Below are positions 53,190-56,629 of a DNA stretch of 56,629 nt, in pieces. Made by a program: the position numbers and the translations under genes. The notes beneath the pieces were generated by a model that saw only the letters and a program-made list of their open reading frames with translations, made no database searches and was not told where the DNA came from. The stretch comes from CAXSEF01 sp964236535 (GTDB lineage: Bacteria; Pseudomonadota; Alphaproteobacteria; Acetobacterales; Acetobacteraceae). The stretch is from the NCBI GenBank assembly GCA_964236535.1, contig CAXSEF010000011.1, forward strand, positions 1 through 56,629. The letters are read 5' to 3'. Position 1 is the stretch's first letter; every line of letters begins with the position of its first letter.

Positions 53190-54068
53190 TCAATGACAGC
53201 CCGGCGGCTGCGCGAGCGGGGCGGAGTCGGGCAGGGCGTCGGCCACCGGCACCCCGGAGGCCGCCTCGCCGACCCCGGCCTCGGCGCGGATCTGCATCGC
53301 GCTGACCTCCGGCGCCCGTCCGGGTGCGACCGCCTGCCGGCGCGCCTGCACCAGCTGCGCCGCGATCGACAGCGCGATCTCGCTCGGGCTCACCGCGGAG
53401 ATGTCCAGCCCGACCGGCCCGTGGATGCGCGCGAGCGCCGCCTCGCCATGCCCCAGCGCGCGCAGGCGATCCAGCCGCGCCGCGTGCGTCCGGCGCGAGC
53501 CGAGCGCGCCGATGCAGAACGCCGCGGAGTGCAGCGCGCGGTCGAGCGCCGGGTCGTCGAGCTTGGGGTCGTGGGTCAGCGTCACCACCGCGGTGCGCCG
53601 GTCCGGCCGCAGCGTGTCGAGCGCCTCGTCCGGCCAGTCCTGCGAGATCGTCACCCCGGCGAAGCGCTGCTCGCTGGCGAAGGCCCGCCGGGGGTCGACC
53701 ACGGTCACCGCGAACCCGAGCTGCACCGCCATCGGCACCAGCGCCTGGGCGATGTGCACCGCACCCACCACCACGAGCCGGACCGGCGGGTTGAACGCCT
53801 GCACGAACCACTCCTCGGCCGGGCCCGGGTCGGTCGCGTCCGGGCTGGTGACAAGCGTCACGATCCGGCTCGCGTCGTCCTGCAGCGCCGACGTCGCCGC
53901 GCCGTGCAGTGTCGCGGGCGCCGTCGGTCCTGCCTGCTGCGCCGCCAGCGCGCCGTCGTCGGACTGCAGCAGCAGCTGCTGCGCGCCATCGGCCAGGCGC
54001 GTCGCCAGCACCGCCGGCTGCTGCGCCGCACGCGCGGCCAGCAGGGCTGCGAGCAGCCTCGGCGTCAC
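53190..54068 (-). CDS. XdhC C-terminal (Rossmann) domain protein
   Basis: 292 residues. The XdhC_C Rossmann domain is seen in VRLVVVGAVHIAQALVPMAV, VTVVDPRRAFASEQRF, TAVVTLTHDPKLDDPALD and AAFCIGALGSRRTHAARLDR. XdhC proteins bind molybdenum cofactor and load it, after sulfuration, into xanthine dehydrogenase-type enzymes. The usual nucleotide loop GxGHxA reads GAVHIA. Starting at GTG 54068, it overlaps the preceding gene's stop (GTGA), so XdhC is split in two coupled genes. The C-terminal 40 residues are a low-complexity tail. Confidence 0.87.
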   Translation of the reverse strand: MTPRLLAALLAARAAQQPAVLATRLADGAQQLLLQSDDGALAAQQAGPTAPATLHGAATSALQDDASRIVTLVTSPDATDPGPAEEWFVQAFNPPVRLVVVGAVHIAQALVPMAVQLGFAVTVVDPRRAFASEQRFAGVTISQDWPDEALDTLRPDRRTAVVTLTHDPKLDDPALDRALHSAAFCIGALGSRRTHAARLDRLRALGHGEAALARIHGPVGLDISAVSPSEIALSIAAQLVQARRQAVAPGRAPEVSAMQIRAEAGVGEAASGVPVADALPDSAPLAQPPGCH

Positions 54069-54418
54069 GCCAGCCGCTCCACGAACACCCGGACCCGGCC
54101 GCCGCAGGCCAGCCCGACCTCCCACGCGCGCTCGTTGCTGACGCCGAACTCCAGCAGCTGCGGCTGGCCGTCCGCCATGGTGCGCGCCGCGGCGTCGGCA
54201 ACGGCGGTCTCGACGCAGCCGCCGCTCACCGAGCCGGCCATCATCCCGTTCCCGCTCAGCGCCATGTGGCTGCCGGCCGGGCGCGGGCTGCTGCCCCAGG
54301 TGCCGACCACGGTCGCGAGCGCCACCACCTCGCCGTCGCGCTGCCACGCGGCCGCCTGGGCAAGGACGTCGTCCACCCCGGCGCCGGCGGCGTCACCCGT
54401 GCTGGCCTGTTGCGGCAT
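54065..54418 (-). CDS. XdhC/CoxI N-terminal domain protein
   Basis: 117 residues with the XdhC_CoxI domain: EVVALATVVGTWGSSPRPAG, then HMALSGNGMMAGSVSGGCVE and ERAWEVGLACGGRVRVFVE. This is the N-terminal half of canonical XdhC. The cysteine in SGGCVE is conserved in the family. ATG 54418 (MPQQAST) has AGGGAAG about 9 nt upstream; an earlier Met at 54475 adds a basic leader. The C-terminal half is the next gene, coupled by GTGA. Confidence 0.87.
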   Translation of the reverse strand: MPQQASTGDAAGAGVDDVLAQAAAWQRDGEVVALATVVGTWGSSPRPAGSHMALSGNGMMAGSVSGGCVETAVADAAARTMADGQPQLLEFGVSNERAWEVGLACGGRVRVFVERLA

Positions 54419-54544
54419 GCGGCTGTCTTCCCTGCGGCTGCGGCGCTGCGCCCGATCGGACGCGGCCGGCTGCATCTGGGCAAGGCGGCGCAGGCGGACA
54501 AGGCGGGACCTGCCGAAGGCCGGACGTCCGGGATCCGGTGCTAG

Positions 54545-54610
54545 ACGGAAGGAGTTTGCAAAGGGCTCGGCCCTTTGCCGGGTCTGGGCAGAGCCCGGCC
54601 TTGCCTGGCT
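54545..54610. repeat. Intergenic palindromic element (C-D only)
   Basis: A minimal copy: C (CAAAGGGCTCGGCCCTTTG) and D, ending GCCTTGCCTGGC. It lies 3' of coxG on the minus strand and upstream of the xdhC pair. Confidence 0.78.
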
Positions 54611-54638
54611 TGCCGGTCGAGGACCAGGCCCGCCAGCC

Positions 54639-55268
54639 TCAGATCGCGCCGAACACCAGCAGCACGACCACCAGGAACAGCACGCTGCCGATCCAGAACA
54701 CCATCGGCAGGCCCAGCGGCTCGCTCGGCACCATGGCCAGCGCGTTCAGCAGCGCCGGGGCGCGCGGGCCCGGCCGCAGTTCCGCCAGCCGTTCCAGCCC
54801 GCCCGACACCAGGCCGTCGGCGCCGTATTCGCGCACGCCCGCCACCTCGTCGCCGAACCGGGTGAGGAAGCCGTCGAGCGCCCGCTGCGTCGCGCCGGCC
54901 AGCGCCGCCTCCTCTGGCTGCGCCGCCTGGCCTGCCGCGCGCATGTCCGCGGTGTACGATACCAGGGTGAACGGCCCCTGGTCGGCAAGCCGCAGGGTCG
55001 CGGTGCCGGTGAGCGTGCCGGCCGCGCCCTGGCCGTCGATCGACAGGCGACAGGAGGTGGCGTCCACCACCTGGTCCTGCCGCACCGTCCAGGTGAACGG
55101 GGCCGAGAGGGTGCCCAGCCGCGCCTGGCTGCGGGCGTGGAACCCGTCCGGGCGCGCCTCGAGCGACTGGCACTCCGGCAGGCAGGTCCGGAGCACCTGC
55201 GCGTCGTTGAGCGACGCCCAGACCTTGTCGCGCGGTGCGGGGATGCGTCTCTCGCCGGTCACGTCCAT
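54639..55268 (-). CDS. CoxG-like SRPBCC protein with C-terminal anchor
   Basis: 209 residues. The N-terminal 150 form the START-like fold of CO dehydrogenase subunit G: MDVTGERRIPAPRDKVWASL, LRTCLPECQSLEARPDGFHA, LADQGPFTLVSYTADM. The C-terminus has a hydrophobic anchor (VFWIGSVLFLVVVLLVFGAI), as in CoxG, which recruits CO dehydrogenase to the membrane. ATG 55268 is the first Met of the fold. It is next to the xdhC pair but no coxMSL or xdhAB gene is in the window. It may serve another molybdenum hydroxylase. Confidence 0.88.
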   Translation of the reverse strand: MDVTGERRIPAPRDKVWASLNDAQVLRTCLPECQSLEARPDGFHARSQARLGTLSAPFTWTVRQDQVVDATSCRLSIDGQGAAGTLTGTATLRLADQGPFTLVSYTADMRAAGQAAQPEEAALAGATQRALDGFLTRFGDEVAGVREYGADGLVSGGLERLAELRPGPRAPALLNALAMVPSEPLGLPMVFWIGSVLFLVVVLLVFGAI

Positions 55269-55420
55269 GCAGGGCACCCCCGTGTCGATGCGGCCGAGGC
55301 TATCGGCGGCCCCGGCGTCGCGCAACACGCGCCGTCCGCGCGACGCGGCACTCCCGGGTCGGCACCCCGGGGCTGGCAGCCCGGGCTGGCGCGGCCGCGT
55401 GTCCGGCGCATAGTCCCGGC

Positions 55421-56560
55421 GTGCACGGACCAGGCCCGGGGCCTTTCGCCCACCCCCTGCAGATCGGCAGCGAGATCTACCGCGGCTCCAGCTACGGGGC
55501 TGCGCACCCGCTGGCGATCCCGCGCGTCTCGACGTGCACCGATCTCTGCCGCGCCATGGGCTGGCTGCCGCCCGACCGCTATGTCGAGGCGCCGATCGCC
55601 AGCGATGCCGAGGTCGCGCGCTTCCACGACCCCGCCTACATCGCGGCATTGCGCGAGGCCGAGCGCACCCAGTGCGTCCCCGATCACGTCCGCCGCCGCC
55701 ACCAGCTCGGCGCGCACGGCAACCCGGTCTTTCCCGAGGTCTACCGCCGGCCGATGACCTCCGCCGGCGGCATGATGCTGGCGGCGCGGCTCACCCGGGA
55801 CGGCGGCGTCGTGCACTGTCCCGGCGGCGGCACCCACCACGGCCGGGCCGACCGCGCCGCCGGGTTCTGCTACCTCAACGACGTGGTCCTCGCCCTGCTC
55901 ACCTGGCTTGACGCCGGCCTGGAGCGCATCGCCTGCCTCGACATCGACGCCCATCACGGCGACGGGGTCGAGGACGCCTTCGCCGACGATCCCCGGGTGC
56001 TGACCGTCAGCATCCACGAGGCCGGCCGCTGGCCGCGCACCGGCGCCGTCGGCGACCGCGCCGGGGGGACCGCCCGCAACCTGCCGGTGCCTGCCGGGCT
56101 CAACGACAGCGAGTTCCGCCACCTGCTGCGCCGCGCCGTGCTGCCGGTCATCGTCGCCCACCGGCCGCAGGCGATCCTGCTGCAATGCGGCGCCGATGCC
56201 CTGGAGGAGGACCCGCTCGCCCGCCTGTCGCTGTCGAACAACGCGCATTTCGACGCCGTCGCGGCGCTGCTCGACCTGCCGGGGGCCGGGCCGCGCCGCC
56301 TCGTGGTCAGCGGCGGCGGCGGCTACAACCCGTGGTCGGTCGGGCGCTGCTGGGCCGGGGTCTGGGCGACGCTGAACCGCATCCCGGTCCCGCCCCGCAC
56401 CACCCCTGCCGCGGAGGCGGTGCTGCGCGCGCTGCGCTTCTCGCGCGCGGCAGGGCGCAACCCGCCGGAGCACTGGTTCACCACCATCCGTGACTTGCCT
56501 CGCGAGGGGTGCGTCCGTGAGGAGGTGCGCCGTCTCGCCGAGGCGACCCTGGCGGAGTGA
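55421..56560 (+). CDS. Histone deacetylase-family (AcuC-type) amidohydrolase
   Basis: 379 residues of the class II arginase/HDAC fold, a zinc-dependent deacetylase. Motifs seen are RFHDPAYIAALREAE, HCPGGGTHHGRADRAAGFCY with the catalytic His pair, the zinc-site CLDIDAHHGDGVEDAF, then QCGADALEEDPL and the Tyr-bearing SGGGGYNPWSVGR. Bacterial members deacetylate acetoin-utilisation enzymes, acetylpolyamines or lysine. GTG 55421 begins HGPGPGPFAHP. Divergent from coxG. The protein ends cleanly before the last palindromic element. Confidence 0.93.
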   Translation: MHGPGPGPFAHPLQIGSEIYRGSSYGAAHPLAIPRVSTCTDLCRAMGWLPPDRYVEAPIASDAEVARFHDPAYIAALREAERTQCVPDHVRRRHQLGAHGNPVFPEVYRRPMTSAGGMMLAARLTRDGGVVHCPGGGTHHGRADRAAGFCYLNDVVLALLTWLDAGLERIACLDIDAHHGDGVEDAFADDPRVLTVSIHEAGRWPRTGAVGDRAGGTARNLPVPAGLNDSEFRHLLRRAVLPVIVAHRPQAILLQCGADALEEDPLARLSLSNNAHFDAVAALLDLPGAGPRRLVVSGGGGYNPWSVGRCWAGVWATLNRIPVPPRTTPAAEAVLRALRFSRAAGRNPPEHWFTTIRDLPREGCVREEVRRLAEATLAE

Positions 56561-56579
56561 TGCTTGCGGCTGCGGTCAG

Positions 56580-56629
56580 GCGAGCAAGGCCAGAGGCTCT
56601 GCCTCTGGACTCCGCCAAAGGCTGAGCCT
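56580..56629. repeat. Intergenic palindromic element (A-B, cut by window edge)
   Basis: GCAAGGCCAGAGGCTCTGCC (module A) is followed by the start of module B (CCAAAGGCTGAGCCT) and then the window edge. It lies 3' of the deacetylase gene. Confidence 0.85.

Overview
The window reads as chromosome from a very GC-rich alphaproteobacterium, most likely Acetobacteraceae. Evidence is the pyk - DUF1244 - gapR (DUF2312) gene order, ChpT, the lysine/alanine-tailed HU, and about twenty palindromic intergenic elements of a kind I associate with that family. Most genes are housekeeping. There is no rRNA, CRISPR array, prophage or intact insertion sequence. Two runs of exactly 100 N (29979-30078 and 32041-32140) are scaffold gaps of unknown true length, and each interrupts a gene.

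Layout. 1-5 kb: two similar single-domain receivers flank a sterol-desaturase-family hydroxylase, pyruvate kinase, DUF1244 and GapR. 5.1-8.4 kb: a zinc regulon, znuA-znuC-znuB divergent from zur, with a Zur-box-like dyad between them. 8.6-11.9 kb: an MsrP-like molybdoprotein with its cytochrome b, a secreted DUF5666-type protein, DUF2237 and a DUF442 phosphatase. 12-17.5 kb: a long AI-2E-family permease, a DEAD-box helicase and a GH13 alpha-glucosidase. 17.6-24.1 kb: envelope sugar genes (GT9 transferase, HldE, AGE-family epimerase, Wza-like lipoprotein, GalE). 24.3-28.7 kb: an OmpR/EnvZ-type pair, a YqaA membrane protein, tRNA-Lys, a hypothetical protein and HU. 28.8-33.1 kb: gamma-glutamyltransferase and a LysR gene divergent from an aldo/keto reductase with a pentapeptide-repeat N-terminus, both enzyme genes broken by gaps. 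33.3-38.2 kb: methyltransferase, ComF, GrxC, DUF2147, AlkA-type glycosylase and a small membrane protein. 38.3-47.5 kb: DUF445, LipB, tRNA-Leu, MaeB, GalU, phosphohexomutase, a family 2 glycosyltransferase and a YdjM-type protein. 47.5-56.6 kb: an EthD remnant, ChpT, DUF3553, MoaA, a CHAP protein, RidA, a chain of molybdenum-hydroxylase accessory genes (CoxG, split XdhC, two uncharacterised proteins) and an AcuC-type deacetylase.

The genes that clearly work together are znuABC/zur, the MsrP-like/cytochrome b pair, the envelope sugar set (HldE, GT9, GalE, GalU, phosphohexomutase, Wza), the EnvZ/OmpR pair, and the XdhC/CoxG/MoaA group, whose molybdoenzyme lies outside the window.

The most distinctive feature is the mosaic palindromic intergenic element. 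Every copy I can place lies 3' of at least one gene, and none occurs in the twelve divergent intergenic regions. One module keeps constant flanks around a hairpin whose stem sequence differs completely between copies yet stays paired. Also notable are the QPG-repeat aldo/keto reductase and a comF gene that seems to start at CTG. I saw no clear-cut undescribed defence or mobile system.
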